A stretch of DNA of 64,000 nt from an uncultured Paraprevotella sp. (GTDB taxonomy: Bacteria > Bacteroidota > Bacteroidia > Bacteroidales > Bacteroidaceae). The position numbers and the translations under genes were made by a program. Positions 17,834 through 26,572 of the stretch are shown one piece after another; the first letter of the stretch is position 1; each line of letters begins with the position of its first letter. The stretch spans positions 372,001 through 436,000 of the forward strand of contig CAJUGV010000001.1 of NCBI GenBank assembly GCA_910586505.1, given 5' to 3'. Below the pieces are notes generated by a model. It was not told the DNA's origin. It did no database searches and was given only the letters and a program-made list of their open reading frames with translations.

Positions 17834-18814
17834 ATGTCTGAGAAATATAAGGAAACAGACCGGATGGGCGACATTATATGTGATGATTACCGCATATTGC
17901 AGGTGATCGGCCGTTTTGGTCTTACGTTGGGGTTCGGCGACCATACGGTGGCCGAGACCTGCAAGGCCGTGGGAGTGGATGCGCCTACTTTTCTGGCGGT
18001 GGTCAATTTTATCCGTTCCGACGGCCGTGCATTGAATCTCGCCGATGTGGTGGATTCTTTGTCGCTTACGGCCCTGATGGATTATCTGCACCGTTCGCAC
18101 GATTATTTTGTGAAGTTCCGTCTGCCGGCCATACGGCGCAAACTGATAGAGTCTATCGACTGTTCGGCGCGCAATCAGATAGCTTTTCTCGTACTGAAGT
18201 TCTACGATGAATTTGCAACCGAGGTAGAGCGTCACATGGATTATGAGGACAAGCATATTCATACTTACGTGAGTGGTTTGATGAATGGCGCGCCGGTAGG
18301 ACAGGACGGAGGCATTCACGGGCTGGCACACCGGCACCACGACAACCATGCACAGATAGAGAAGAGTCTGTCCGAGCTGAAAAGCATTATTATCAAGTAC
18401 TATCCTACCGGAAGCAACGCATGTCTGCTCAATGATGTGTTGATGGATTTGTTCATGACTGAAGAGGACTTGTTCAGTCATTGCCGCCTGGAGGACACCT
18501 TGTTTCTCGAAGCCGTGGTGCGTTTGGAAGACGAATGTCGTGAACGGACGGGCGTAGAGACGTTGCCCGAAGAAATACCGGTAGAAGAGACCGGTACGGG
18601 GGACGTGCTGAGCGAAAGGGAGAAGGAAGTCATTGTCTGTGTGGTAAGGGGAATGTCGAACAAGGAGATTGCCGAGCAGTTGTATATCTCTGTCAATACG
18701 GTGATGACACACCGCCGCAATATCAGTCGCAAACTTCATATCCATTCGCCTGCGGGACTGACCATCTATGCGATAGTGAACGGGCTGATCAACCTGGATG
18801 ATGTGGAGCTTTAA
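17834..18814 (+). CDS. Transcription regulator: RIC/YtfE-like di-iron domain fused to LuxR-type HTH
   Basis: 326 residues from ATG 17834; an upstream ATG at 17819 adds five residues but would leave almost no leader. Residues 12-62 resemble the ScdA/YtfE N-terminal domain. A four-helix hemerythrin-like domain follows with H89, H134, E138, H166 or H169, H216 and E220. The spacings (45 residues between the first two His, H-x3-E twice) match the iron ligands of E. coli YtfE as I remember them. Residues 258-320 are a LuxR/GerE helix-turn-helix (LSEREKEVIVCVVRGMSNKEIA). The N-terminal domain likely senses NO, oxygen or redox state through a di-iron centre and the HTH binds DNA. It is divergent from the cytochrome c assembly genes, which are plausible targets. 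Confidence 0.85.
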   Translation: MSEKYKETDRMGDIICDDYRILQVIGRFGLTLGFGDHTVAETCKAVGVDAPTFLAVVNFIRSDGRALNLADVVDSLSLTALMDYLHRSHDYFVKFRLPAIRRKLIESIDCSARNQIAFLVLKFYDEFATEVERHMDYEDKHIHTYVSGLMNGAPVGQDGGIHGLAHRHHDNHAQIEKSLSELKSIIIKYYPTGSNACLLNDVLMDLFMTEEDLFSHCRLEDTLFLEAVVRLEDECRERTGVETLPEEIPVEETGTGDVLSEREKEVIVCVVRGMSNKEIAEQLYISVNTVMTHRRNISRKLHIHSPAGLTIYAIVNGLINLDDVEL

Positions 18815-18847
18815 GTGGTTGTATCTTCTTTTTCTTAATCATTGAAT

Positions 18848-19387
18848 ATGCGGAATATCGGACTTTTTTGTGCGGCTTCGGACAAGCTTGACTGTAAGTA
18901 TTACGAATGGGCGGAAGTGTTCGGCCGTATGGTGGGCGAGTGCGGAGGGACGCTGGTGTATGGCGGTGCGAACTCCGGTTTGATGGAGAGCGCGGCTCGC
19001 GGTGTGAAAAAGGCAGGCGGAAAAGTGATAGGCATTGTGCCGGCCGTCTTGGAGACCCGCAGGCGTGTGAGCGGCTATGTGGATGAGGTGGTACCGTGCT
19101 GTGACCTCAGCGACCGCAAGGCCATTATGGTGGAACGGAGCGATGTGCTTGTGGCGCTTCCGGGCGGTATCGGAACGCTCGATGAGGTGTTTACGGTGAT
19201 GGCGGCTCACAGTATAGGCTATCATCGCAAGAAAGTGGTATTGTTTTCCTTGGACGGGTTTTGGGACGCTCTGGTGGCGGTACTGCATGAGATGGATGTC
19301 CGGGGATTCGTCAATGTTCCCCTGTCAGAGTATCTTGCAGTGGCGCGCTCATGGGAGGAACTTCGGGGCATGTTGGAAACGGAGTAG
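18848..19387 (+). CDS. LOG-family protein (nucleoside 5'-monophosphate phosphoribohydrolase-like)
   Basis: 179 residues, Rossmann fold. The two family signatures are present: GGANSGLM (39-46) and PGGIGTLDE (105-113). Members hydrolyse AMP or cytokinin riboside monophosphate to base and ribose 5-phosphate; in bacteria the physiological substrate is usually not known. ATG 18848 (MRNIGLFCAASD) is preferred over a TTG two codons earlier. It lies 33 bases after the regulator gene on the same strand and may be co-transcribed. Confidence 0.9.
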   Translation: MRNIGLFCAASDKLDCKYYEWAEVFGRMVGECGGTLVYGGANSGLMESAARGVKKAGGKVIGIVPAVLETRRRVSGYVDEVVPCCDLSDRKAIMVERSDVLVALPGGIGTLDEVFTVMAAHSIGYHRKKVVLFSLDGFWDALVAVLHEMDVRGFVNVPLSEYLAVARSWEELRGMLETE

Positions 19388-19914
19388 ACAAATTGTCAGA
19401 ACCGTCTTGACGAGAATCTCCTATTTCCATCCGGAGGTGGCGGTGGGGGGCTGCACGTCGCTTACGGCGGCATTTTTCAGGTCGGATAGTCGTCTTTCCG
19501 TTGTTTTTGCTTTCTTTTGGTTGGCAGGTTTGTTGGCTTGTGCCGCAAGAGGCGGTAATGCGTGTAAGTGCCGTATGTCTTTTTTATGGATAAAAGACAA
19601 GACGGTCTTGTCGGTCCCGGTGTGTCAAAGAGATGGAAAAGGCCTTGTTTCCCCATATCGGTTCATGCCGTTCTAGGCAGTTTTCATTGTTTTTGCTTGT
19701 CATTCCGTATTTTGATGCGGAGTAAATTCTTCTGTATTGCGCTGTGCGATAAAATTTCCTGCTCACGGTTTTATGAATATATACGTCTTTCAGATGAATA
19801 AGGCGCAGGATATGCGCATAAATATTCAATATGTGTTTCCGGATGCTTCTGTAGAAGACTTTTCCGGTGTCCTTATGAGGGCCGGAAACTATCATTTTGT
19901 TCCGGCTCTTTCTG
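19388..19914. other. 527-base gap, no gene seen
   Basis: Contains small hairpins, including GTCTTTT/AAAAGAC near 19577-19598 and a wobble-containing stem 19878-19887 with 19900-19909 next to the end of the PfkB gene, which may act as its terminator. No RNA gene or plausible coding sequence is recognised. Confidence 0.4.
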
Positions 19915-20913
19915 TTATTTAGTATTTTTGTCAGGAGACAGGTGACGTGAGTTTTCATCCGGCCGGGTTTCCGCTCCTGCCTGTTTCCATTCTTCAGCCA
20001 TGCGTTGCCCGAAATCTTCGTCAATGGAATTGTGGATGCTGGCACATACGTTGGCAGAGAAGCGTCGTCCGCAGTCTGTCAGGCGTTCCCATTGTGCGTA
20101 TGACAGCAACGGCATGTCGTCACGGCTGATGCCGTAGCGTATGAGGGCGCAGATGAAGCCTGCGTTGAAGTTGTCGCCGGCCCCGATGGTGCTGACCGTA
20201 TGTATGGGAGGTACGGGGAAACGGTATGTGGCTTGAGGAGTGCATACTGCGATTTCTTCCGCCCCGCAGGTGCAGATGAAGAGCCGGCAGAAAGGTTCGA
20301 TGTGGCGGTGGTAGATGTCTTCGGCGTTGCGCAGGCCGTAGATCACTTCAAAATCGTCGGCCGAGCCTCTTACGATGTCTGCCAGCCGGAAGTTTTCCTG
20401 AACAGCGGGTAGAAGTTCCGTCGCACGGTCCTTGTACGTGCGGCGATAGTTCAGGTCGTAGAAAAGGATGGCGCCGCGGTTGTGTGCATATTCCAGAAAG
20501 GATTTTACGGTAGGGCGGATGTGTGGATTGATGGCATAATAGGAGCCGAACTGTACTACGTCGCCGGGATTGACCCCGGGACGGATAAAATTCTTCAGAT
20601 GGCGGGGCGGTTGTTTGTAGAACATATAGCGGGCGTCGTGCCGCTCGTTGAGGAAAGCCAGTGATACGGCCGACTGTATATCGTCTCTCATTTGCAGAAA
20701 CCTTGTATCTACGTGGTTGGCAGTCATGAAATCGGCAATACGCCGTCCGACCTCGTCGTTGCCCGTTTCACCGATGAACACAGCCGGCACTCCCGCCCGC
20801 CCTACGGAAATGATGCTGTTGAACGATGAGCCTCCCGGCACGGCGGCCGTGGGCTGTTCTCCGTGAAAAATGATGTCCATGATGGTCTCGCCTATTCCGA
20901 TGACTTTACGCAT
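19915..20913 (-). CDS. PfkB-family carbohydrate kinase (fructokinase-like)
   Basis: 332 residues. N-terminal glycine motif GGSSFNSIISVGRAG and C-terminal signature TIGAGDNFNAGF, with the catalytic base D247 and the anion hole formed by GAGD. Members phosphorylate sugars or nucleosides with ATP in the cytosol. The closest impression is a fructokinase or ribokinase-like sugar kinase; the exact substrate is not readable. It is divergent from the helicase gene; a TAAGTTTG -7-like box lies at 20944-20951 on the minus strand. No sugar-use neighbours. Confidence 0.9.
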   Translation of the reverse strand: MRKVIGIGETIMDIIFHGEQPTAAVPGGSSFNSIISVGRAGVPAVFIGETGNDEVGRRIADFMTANHVDTRFLQMRDDIQSAVSLAFLNERHDARYMFYKQPPRHLKNFIRPGVNPGDVVQFGSYYAINPHIRPTVKSFLEYAHNRGAILFYDLNYRRTYKDRATELLPAVQENFRLADIVRGSADDFEVIYGLRNAEDIYHRHIEPFCRLFICTCGAEEIAVCTPQATYRFPVPPIHTVSTIGAGDNFNAGFICALIRYGISRDDMPLLSYAQWERLTDCGRRFSANVCASIHNSIDEDFGQRMAEEWKQAGAETRPDENSRHLSPDKNTK

Positions 20914-21005
20914 GATTTTTCTGTTTTGGGGTTAGTCGGAATACAAACTTACGATAAAAAGCGGAATAAAGCGAGGAAAAAGATGAGAATTCCGTGGAAT
21001 TGTCG

Positions 21006-21013
21006 TACCTTTG
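21006..21013 (+). promoter_or_regulatory. -7 box (TACCTTTG) of the DEAD-box helicase gene
   Basis: Exact TAnnTTTG. Transcription from about 21019 gives a leader of about 110 nt to the preferred TTG start, long for this organism, as is often seen for RNA-helicase mRNAs. Confidence 0.5.
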
Positions 21014-21129
21014 CCGTTCAAAATATTTTGTAAGGCAGTTTTGGACGTAATGATACTTTGTAGGGTTGCTTTTGTTTCAATATGTACGTCGGGCGCTGCT
21101 TTAGGTGTTTCATTTTAAATATAAACGTA

Positions 21130-23064
21130 TTGAAAACATTTGAAGAGCTTGGGGTTTCCGAGGAAATCAGACAGGCTATCGAGGAAATGGGGTATGAGAA
21201 CCCTATGCCGGTACAGGAGGAAGTGATTCCTTACTTGCTGGGAGTGAATAACGATGTAGTAGCGCTGGCACAGACAGGTACGGGAAAAACTGCCGCTTAC
21301 GGGCTTCCCGTTCTGCAAAAAGTAGATGCCGCCCGTAACGAGACACAAGCGTTGATTTTGAGTCCTACCCGTGAACTTTGTCTGCAAATTGCCGACGATT
21401 TGGAGAACTATTCCAAATATCTGCCCAGCGTGCGTGTACTGCCTGTCTATGGCGGAGCCAATATTGAACCGCAGATCCGTGCGTTGAAAAAGGGTGTGCA
21501 AGTTATTGTGGCTACGCCAGGGCGTCTGATCGATTTGATGGACCGTAAGGCGGCTTCGCTGGAGCATGTGGTGAACGTGGTGTTGGACGAGGCCGACGAG
21601 ATGCTTTCCATGGGATTTACGGAGAGTATAGACAAGATATTGGCCGGAGTGCCCGAAAACCATAATACGTTGCTCTTCTCGGCTACGATGAGCCGTGAGA
21701 TAGAGCGTATCTCGAAGAAGTATCTGCGCGATGCCAAGGAGATTGTAGTGGGGTCGCGCAATGAGGGCGCAGAGACGGTGAACCATGTTTATTATATGGT
21801 TCATGCCAAAGATAAATATCTGGCATTGAAGCGTGTGGTGGATTATTATCCCAAGATCTATGCCATCATTTTCTGTCGTACCCGTATGGAGACGCAGGAG
21901 GTGGCCGATAAACTGATACAGGACGGATATAATGCTGATTCGCTGCATGGCGACCTCTCGCAACAGCAGCGTGATCTGACCATGCAGAAATTCCGTCAGC
22001 ACCGTGTGCAGTTTCTTGTGGCTACCGATGTGGCCGCCCGCGGTTTGGACGTGGAAGATCTGACTCATGTCATCAATTACGGTATGCCCGACGATATAGA
22101 GAACTATACTCACCGAAGCGGACGTACAGGACGTGCGGGAAAGAAAGGAACAAGTATCTGTATCGTACATACCCGTGAACGGGGAAGAATCCGTGAGATA
22201 GAGAGAGTCATCGGTAAGGAGTTTGTTAAGGGTGAGATGCCCAGCGGCAAGGAAATTTGTGCCAAGCAGTTGTATAAGGTGATAGATGACATTGAGCGTG
22301 TGGAGGTAGACGAGGAGGAGATAGAACAGTTTCTTCCCGAAGTGTTCCGCAAGTTGGAATGGCTTGATAAGGAAGACCTTATCAAACGTGTGGTGAGCCG
22401 TGAGTTCGGTCGTTTCCTGCAATACTATGCCAATGCGCCAGAGATCAGCGAGCCTTCGGGTCGCGGAGAGAAGGGCGACAGGAAAGGCAAACGAGGCGGG
22501 CGCCGGCCGGAAGAAGGATTTACACGTCTGTTCCTGAGTGTGGGCAAGGTAGATGGTTTCTATGCCAAGGAGGTGATGAAACTGGTGAACGACCATGTGC
22601 AAGGTAAGGTGGAGATAGGACGTATCGACCTGATGAAGAGCTTTTCGTTCTTTGAAGTGCCCGATGCGGAAGCCGGGCGTGTTGTGGACGGTTTGTCCGG
22701 CATTCAGGTAAAGGGACGCAAAGTGAATGTGGAAGTGGCTACGGGCGAAGCGCACGAAGCCGGCGACGGAAAGAAAAGACGCGGAGCGGGAGGCGACCGC
22801 AGGAGCGGACGAGACCGTAAAGCGTATGGTGAAGGGCGTGGCCGTGACGAAGCGAGAGGAAGAAAGGCCAAAGGCCGTAAGGAAAGAGAGAACGCTTTCG
22901 GAAAACCTTTGCGTGAAGAACATGGTTATGCAAACGCACAGTCCAAGAAATATACGAAAGACGATTGGAAACAGTTCTTTCACCCGAAAGGCGGAGGGGA
23001 GCTGACAGGCGAGGAACCGGATTTCTCGGAAGAAGGATGGGCACGCCGCATTCCGAAGAGATAA
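21130..23064 (+). CDS. DEAD-box ATP-dependent RNA helicase (DeaD/CsdA-like) with DbpA-type RNA-binding domain
   Basis: 644 residues if translation starts at the TTG 21130 (MKTFEELGVSEEIRQAIEE), the N-terminus I remember for Bacteroides homologues. An in-frame ATG at 21082 would add 16 residues. Motifs: Q-motif region, AQTGTGKT (47-54), PTREL, TPGR, DEAD, SAT, ARGLD and HRSGRTGRAG. A DbpA/CsdA-type RNA-binding fold follows (TRLFLSVGKVDGFYAKEVM), then a basic RGG/K-rich tail. It unwinds structured RNA in ribosome assembly and mRNA decay, especially in the cold. Confidence 0.95.
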   Translation: MKTFEELGVSEEIRQAIEEMGYENPMPVQEEVIPYLLGVNNDVVALAQTGTGKTAAYGLPVLQKVDAARNETQALILSPTRELCLQIADDLENYSKYLPSVRVLPVYGGANIEPQIRALKKGVQVIVATPGRLIDLMDRKAASLEHVVNVVLDEADEMLSMGFTESIDKILAGVPENHNTLLFSATMSREIERISKKYLRDAKEIVVGSRNEGAETVNHVYYMVHAKDKYLALKRVVDYYPKIYAIIFCRTRMETQEVADKLIQDGYNADSLHGDLSQQQRDLTMQKFRQHRVQFLVATDVAARGLDVEDLTHVINYGMPDDIENYTHRSGRTGRAGKKGTSICIVHTRERGRIREIERVIGKEFVKGEMPSGKEICAKQLYKVIDDIERVEVDEEEIEQFLPEVFRKLEWLDKEDLIKRVVSREFGRFLQYYANAPEISEPSGRGEKGDRKGKRGGRRPEEGFTRLFLSVGKVDGFYAKEVMKLVNDHVQGKVEIGRIDLMKSFSFFEVPDAEAGRVVDGLSGIQVKGRKVNVEVATGEAHEAGDGKKRRGAGGDRRSGRDRKAYGEGRGRDEARGRKAKGRKERENAFGKPLREEHGYANAQSKKYTKDDWKQFFHPKGGGELTGEEPDFSEEGWARRIPKR

Positions 23065-23070
23065 TCAACG

Positions 23071-23115
23071 AATCGCCCCCGATACGGATTCATATCGTAT
23101 CGGGGGCGATTTGTG
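23071..23115 (+). terminator. Strong bidirectional terminator between convergent genes
   Basis: Perfect 16-bp GC-rich stem (23071-23086 with 23096-23111) and 9-nt loop, six bases after the helicase stop. The minus-strand HEMGH protease gene ends just beyond it. Confidence 0.85.
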
Positions 23116-23137
23116 TTTATGTGGCAGGATATGATCC

Positions 23138-26100
23138 TTATCTCACTACAATCTTGTATCCTTTTACAATATAGATACCTTTTGGCAGTCCGTCGGTCGA
23201 GGTGGCTTGACGGCGTATGCAAACACCGTTGAGTGTGTAAACGTCGGCCGGTGTGGAGAAGATACCGCCATTTTCCGCTTTTTCGTTGAGTGCGGGACGG
23301 ATGTCGCTCACAATTTCTTTAGACATGGTTCCGTAGAAGTAAAGGCGGAAGTTGTCGAAGATGCACCAGTAGTTGTCTTTTGCTTCACTGCATCGCAGTC
23401 CCACTTTCAGGTTTGAGCCGCTTTTGGTTAGCTGGGTGATCACGCCGTTATCGTAGAGCCCGGCGGCAAAGTATTTGCTTGCGGCTTCCATGTTGGAGGG
23501 CACGTAACGTGTCGGGCTGTTGCTCACGACGGTTTCTTCACCGCCCAGTCTCTTGGTTTGCGCTTCGGCTGCGATACTCTTCAGTTTGCTTTCATCGGTA
23601 GCTGCATAGATGACGGTATTGACATTGTCCTGTCCGGCGACAAATGCTTTGTAGGCTTCGGTGGCGGTTCCGGGGCGTTGGAAGGCTTGACCCTTGAACT
23701 GATAAGTGCCTGCAGGCATTTTCTTGATGATTTGGTTGAAGTCGAATACTCTTTGGAAAAACTCACCGCAGGAATAGCTGAGGGAAGGTACGTAGTTCCA
23801 TCCTTTGGCATCGGTAAGTTCCGCGTCGGACAACAGGAAAGTGATGTCGAACGGACGTTCGGCGCTTATAGGGGTGGCTTCGTCCAGAAATGCCATGCCG
23901 GCGGCCCGGGCTTCTTCTGTCAGGACGGATATTTCCGTGGAGGTTATTTCGGGGTTCTTACTCTTTTCTTCAATGTCCGACAGGGCAGAGGAAAGCGCAT
24001 CGTCCGCGCCGGCGGTATCTTCCGTATGAGGAGTAGCGGCCAGTTCCTTGATGCGCGTCAGCATTTCATTGAGCTGAGAATTGAGTTCGGCTTTCAGGGC
24101 TGTGTTGAACGGAGTGAGTTCTTCCTGTTCCAGAATGACCCAACGCTGGGCTTCGGCCGAGTTGTTCAGGTTAAATACGTCTGTGCTTACCCGTCCGGTC
24201 GCACTGGTTGTCATGCAGTTGGGCGAAGCCGTGCCGTCGGGATATACAATCCAGTATCCGCGTGTATTGAAAGTGCCGTTGTCGCTACCTATTTTTACAT
24301 CCGTGCGTCCGCGCATGAGGTGGAAGCTTTCGGTAGCAACCGGCGTGGTCTTATTTGCTGTGACAAATTTATTTCGGGAAGCATTGTAACTGATGTACTG
24401 TCCTGTGCCCGCATTGCGGAACTGATAATAGGATGTTTTCGGATTGAAGGTGACATACCATGCCGCACAATCGTTGCTCATGGCTTCTTCGGCGGACATT
24501 TCCATACAGTTGAGTGCCGTGCTTCCTTCAGTGGCCACGAGGTAGGAGGAGTATAAGCCGTTGTTGGCGGATTCGTTCTTGAGATAATATTTTACGTTGT
24601 CTTCCTGTTCGAAAACGTAGGCCGGAGTGGAGAATCCACCTGTGGGGGGCAGTCCGTCTTCTCCGAGTGCCTGTGTGATCAGACCGTTGGCGATGTAGAG
24701 CATTTCGCTGCCGTTGTCTTCATGTGCACCGTTGATGCCGTAAGGCCACATGTGCGTGTTGTCGCCGGTCATCACGGCCGACGGATTGTTGTCCCAGAAG
24801 CGCAGCACTGCATTGGCACGGTCGCCCAGCCAGTCACCGCGCCCGCCGTTGGCTCTCAGCGGGGAGTCGCCGTTATACCATACGCCGTGTTGTCCCACGC
24901 CGATGGCATGTCCCATTTCGTGCATGATGGTACCGGTGCGCTGATAGCTGGCATTGGGTCCTACCCGCATCCAACCTCCGTAACTGCAATCTGCCGTAGG
25001 GGTGCTTGAACCGAAGTGGACGTCCAGGTGTAATCCCTTTATGCTGGTCAGGTTGTTCCAGTATTCCACGGCCGAGCTTATGGCCGCATTGATGCGTGCA
25101 TTGGCTCCCGCGTCTGCTCCGTTGTCGTAACTCCATCCTATCGTGCCCTTGGGAATGGTGATGATTTTGATGACTTCACCATAGCCTACGGCATATTCTT
25201 TTGTCATGGCGTAGGCACGCATGTAGTAGACTGTAGAGGGAGTCAGGTTGTTTATCCGGTAAATGCGTCCGTTGTTGTTCAGATACTCTGTGGTGCGGTT
25301 GTCCAGTACGGTAGGGGTCGGAGAGGTGCTCCAGCAAAAGCCTTGTTCCATCAAATCGGATGCTGCCACACCTGTCACGGTACTTCGTCCGAATGCCATG
25401 GTGGACCCCCGGGCATAGCGTGTGTCGGTAACCACGGTGGGCGCTGTGCCGGTTGCGTTGGCAATGGCAAAAGCCAGGGTAGCCGATTCCAGTGCACTTA
25501 CTTCAAGGGCCAGTTCCGTTGCATCTGCTTCCTGGTTCTCTGCTACGTTTTGTGCTTTCTTGATGGCGTTGTCGAAGTCTGTTGCCCCTTCTTTGTCGCC
25601 TTCGCCATAAGCTGCAAGTGCTTTTTCAATGGCGGCCTGTAATCCACCGTATGCCTCTATGGACTTCTGTGCTTCCGTTACGGCCTTGTTCAGGCGGAGG
25701 GCGGCATCCGCCATGTTTTCGTCTGTGGCGGCTTCCGCTTCCTGCTGAGCGGACAGGATGGCGGCGTTGAGTTCCGTGGCCACACCTTTCTGCATCTTTT
25801 CGGTGAGAAGTGTGCGGGCGTCTTCAATGCGGCGTTTCATTTCCTCTTGTATGTTTATCAGGTCATTGTTGACGGCATAGAGGCGGAAATTGTCGCAGGC
25901 AATCCAGTTTCCGGTGGCGTTTTGCGCACGGAATCCTATGGTAGCTTCTCCCTCGATAACGGTGAAGGTCAGAGAGTATTCTCCGGTGGCGTTCACTTCT
26001 TTCGATGCGTTGCCGGCAAAGATGTATGCACCGCTCTGGATGACCGAACTGTTTTGCTGGATGTTCTGTGCGGCTACCGTTATTTTATAAACTCCGTTTT

Positions 26101-26368
26101 TCAGGGGAGTCACGGTCTGACTGACATGGGCGTCTGCGACCTTGTTACCTTGTCCCACCCATGATTCGATATAGGTGTTCCCTTCTTTTTGAGGAAACGA
26201 TGTATTGGTCTGGGTCTGCATTCCAGCGTGATCCCAATCGGTGAACTGGTTCTCGAAGCTGGGGTTTTTAAGGTAAGTGTCCGTTACGTCCGTTTGTGCA
26301 TGGAGCGTACAACGGCTTCCGTAGGCGAATAATCCGGTCAACAGCAAAAAGGTAAGCTTGCTTTTCAT
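23138..26368 (-). CDS. Large secreted metalloprotease-like protein (HEMGH) with helical repeats and T9SS-like tail
   Basis: 1,076 residues with signal peptide (MKSKLTFLLLTGLFAYG..., cut near LHAQ). An N-terminal carbohydrate-binding-like beta domain (about 30-165) is followed by a helical FIVAR-like segment (about 175-300) and a fibronectin-like domain. The putative protease has HEMGHAIGVGQH at 483-494. Downstream are a ricin-like beta-trefoil segment (about 620-770), another helical segment, a second jelly-roll-like domain and a C-terminal sorting-like domain (VYTLNGVCI ... LPKGIYIVKG). The zinc motif has the HExxHxxG core, but the third His is one residue later than in classical metzincins. 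Probably surface-exposed or secreted and acting on glycosylated protein; inference. Confidence 0.82.
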   Translation of the reverse strand: MKSKLTFLLLTGLFAYGSRCTLHAQTDVTDTYLKNPSFENQFTDWDHAGMQTQTNTSFPQKEGNTYIESWVGQGNKVADAHVSQTVTPLKNGVYKITVAAQNIQQNSSVIQSGAYIFAGNASKEVNATGEYSLTFTVIEGEATIGFRAQNATGNWIACDNFRLYAVNNDLINIQEEMKRRIEDARTLLTEKMQKGVATELNAAILSAQQEAEAATDENMADAALRLNKAVTEAQKSIEAYGGLQAAIEKALAAYGEGDKEGATDFDNAIKKAQNVAENQEADATELALEVSALESATLAFAIANATGTAPTVVTDTRYARGSTMAFGRSTVTGVAASDLMEQGFCWSTSPTPTVLDNRTTEYLNNNGRIYRINNLTPSTVYYMRAYAMTKEYAVGYGEVIKIITIPKGTIGWSYDNGADAGANARINAAISSAVEYWNNLTSIKGLHLDVHFGSSTPTADCSYGGWMRVGPNASYQRTGTIMHEMGHAIGVGQHGVWYNGDSPLRANGGRGDWLGDRANAVLRFWDNNPSAVMTGDNTHMWPYGINGAHEDNGSEMLYIANGLITQALGEDGLPPTGGFSTPAYVFEQEDNVKYYLKNESANNGLYSSYLVATEGSTALNCMEMSAEEAMSNDCAAWYVTFNPKTSYYQFRNAGTGQYISYNASRNKFVTANKTTPVATESFHLMRGRTDVKIGSDNGTFNTRGYWIVYPDGTASPNCMTTSATGRVSTDVFNLNNSAEAQRWVILEQEELTPFNTALKAELNSQLNEMLTRIKELAATPHTEDTAGADDALSSALSDIEEKSKNPEITSTEISVLTEEARAAGMAFLDEATPISAERPFDITFLLSDAELTDAKGWNYVPSLSYSCGEFFQRVFDFNQIIKKMPAGTYQFKGQAFQRPGTATEAYKAFVAGQDNVNTVIYAATDESKLKSIAAEAQTKRLGGEETVVSNSPTRYVPSNMEAASKYFAAGLYDNGVITQLTKSGSNLKVGLRCSEAKDNYWCIFDNFRLYFYGTMSKEIVSDIRPALNEKAENGGIFSTPADVYTLNGVCIRRQATSTDGLPKGIYIVKGYKIVVR

Positions 26369-26424
26369 AATGTTTTCCTTTAGAATGGTTGGTTTAATAT
26401 TGAAATTAAGTTACTAACTATTTG

Positions 26425-26432
26425 CAAAGATA
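26425..26432 (-). promoter_or_regulatory. -7 box (TATCTTTG) for the HEMGH protease gene
   Basis: Exact TAnnTTTG on the minus strand, 57 bases upstream of the ATG at 26368. No good -33 element is seen. Confidence 0.5.
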
Positions 26433-26509
26433 AAATTTTACAGGCAGAAAACCTATTGAGAATGACTTGAATTAATGTTAAAAGAATGTGGAATAAGCAT
26501 TTACTGAAG

Positions 26510-26549
26510 CATCAAGGCCGTCTTCGTTTTTCACGGGACGGCCTTGATG
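26510..26549 (-). terminator. Terminator at the end of the SpmAB-flippase-DUF389-DPP7 operon
   Basis: Perfect 13-bp stem (26510-26522 with 26537-26549) and 14-nt loop, 23 bases after the DPP7 stop on the minus strand. The T-run is weak. Confidence 0.65.
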
Positions 26550-26572
26550 TAATGGTGAAGAAAAGCGGGGAT

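Noticed and set aside
19287..19801. Small plus-strand ORFs after the LOG-family gene
   Set aside because: One overlaps the end of the LOG-family gene, none has a domain or plausible start context.
21115..22983. 622-codon minus-strand ORF opposite the helicase gene
   Set aside because: Antisense shadow of a well-conserved gene. It arises from codon bias and has no domain of its own.
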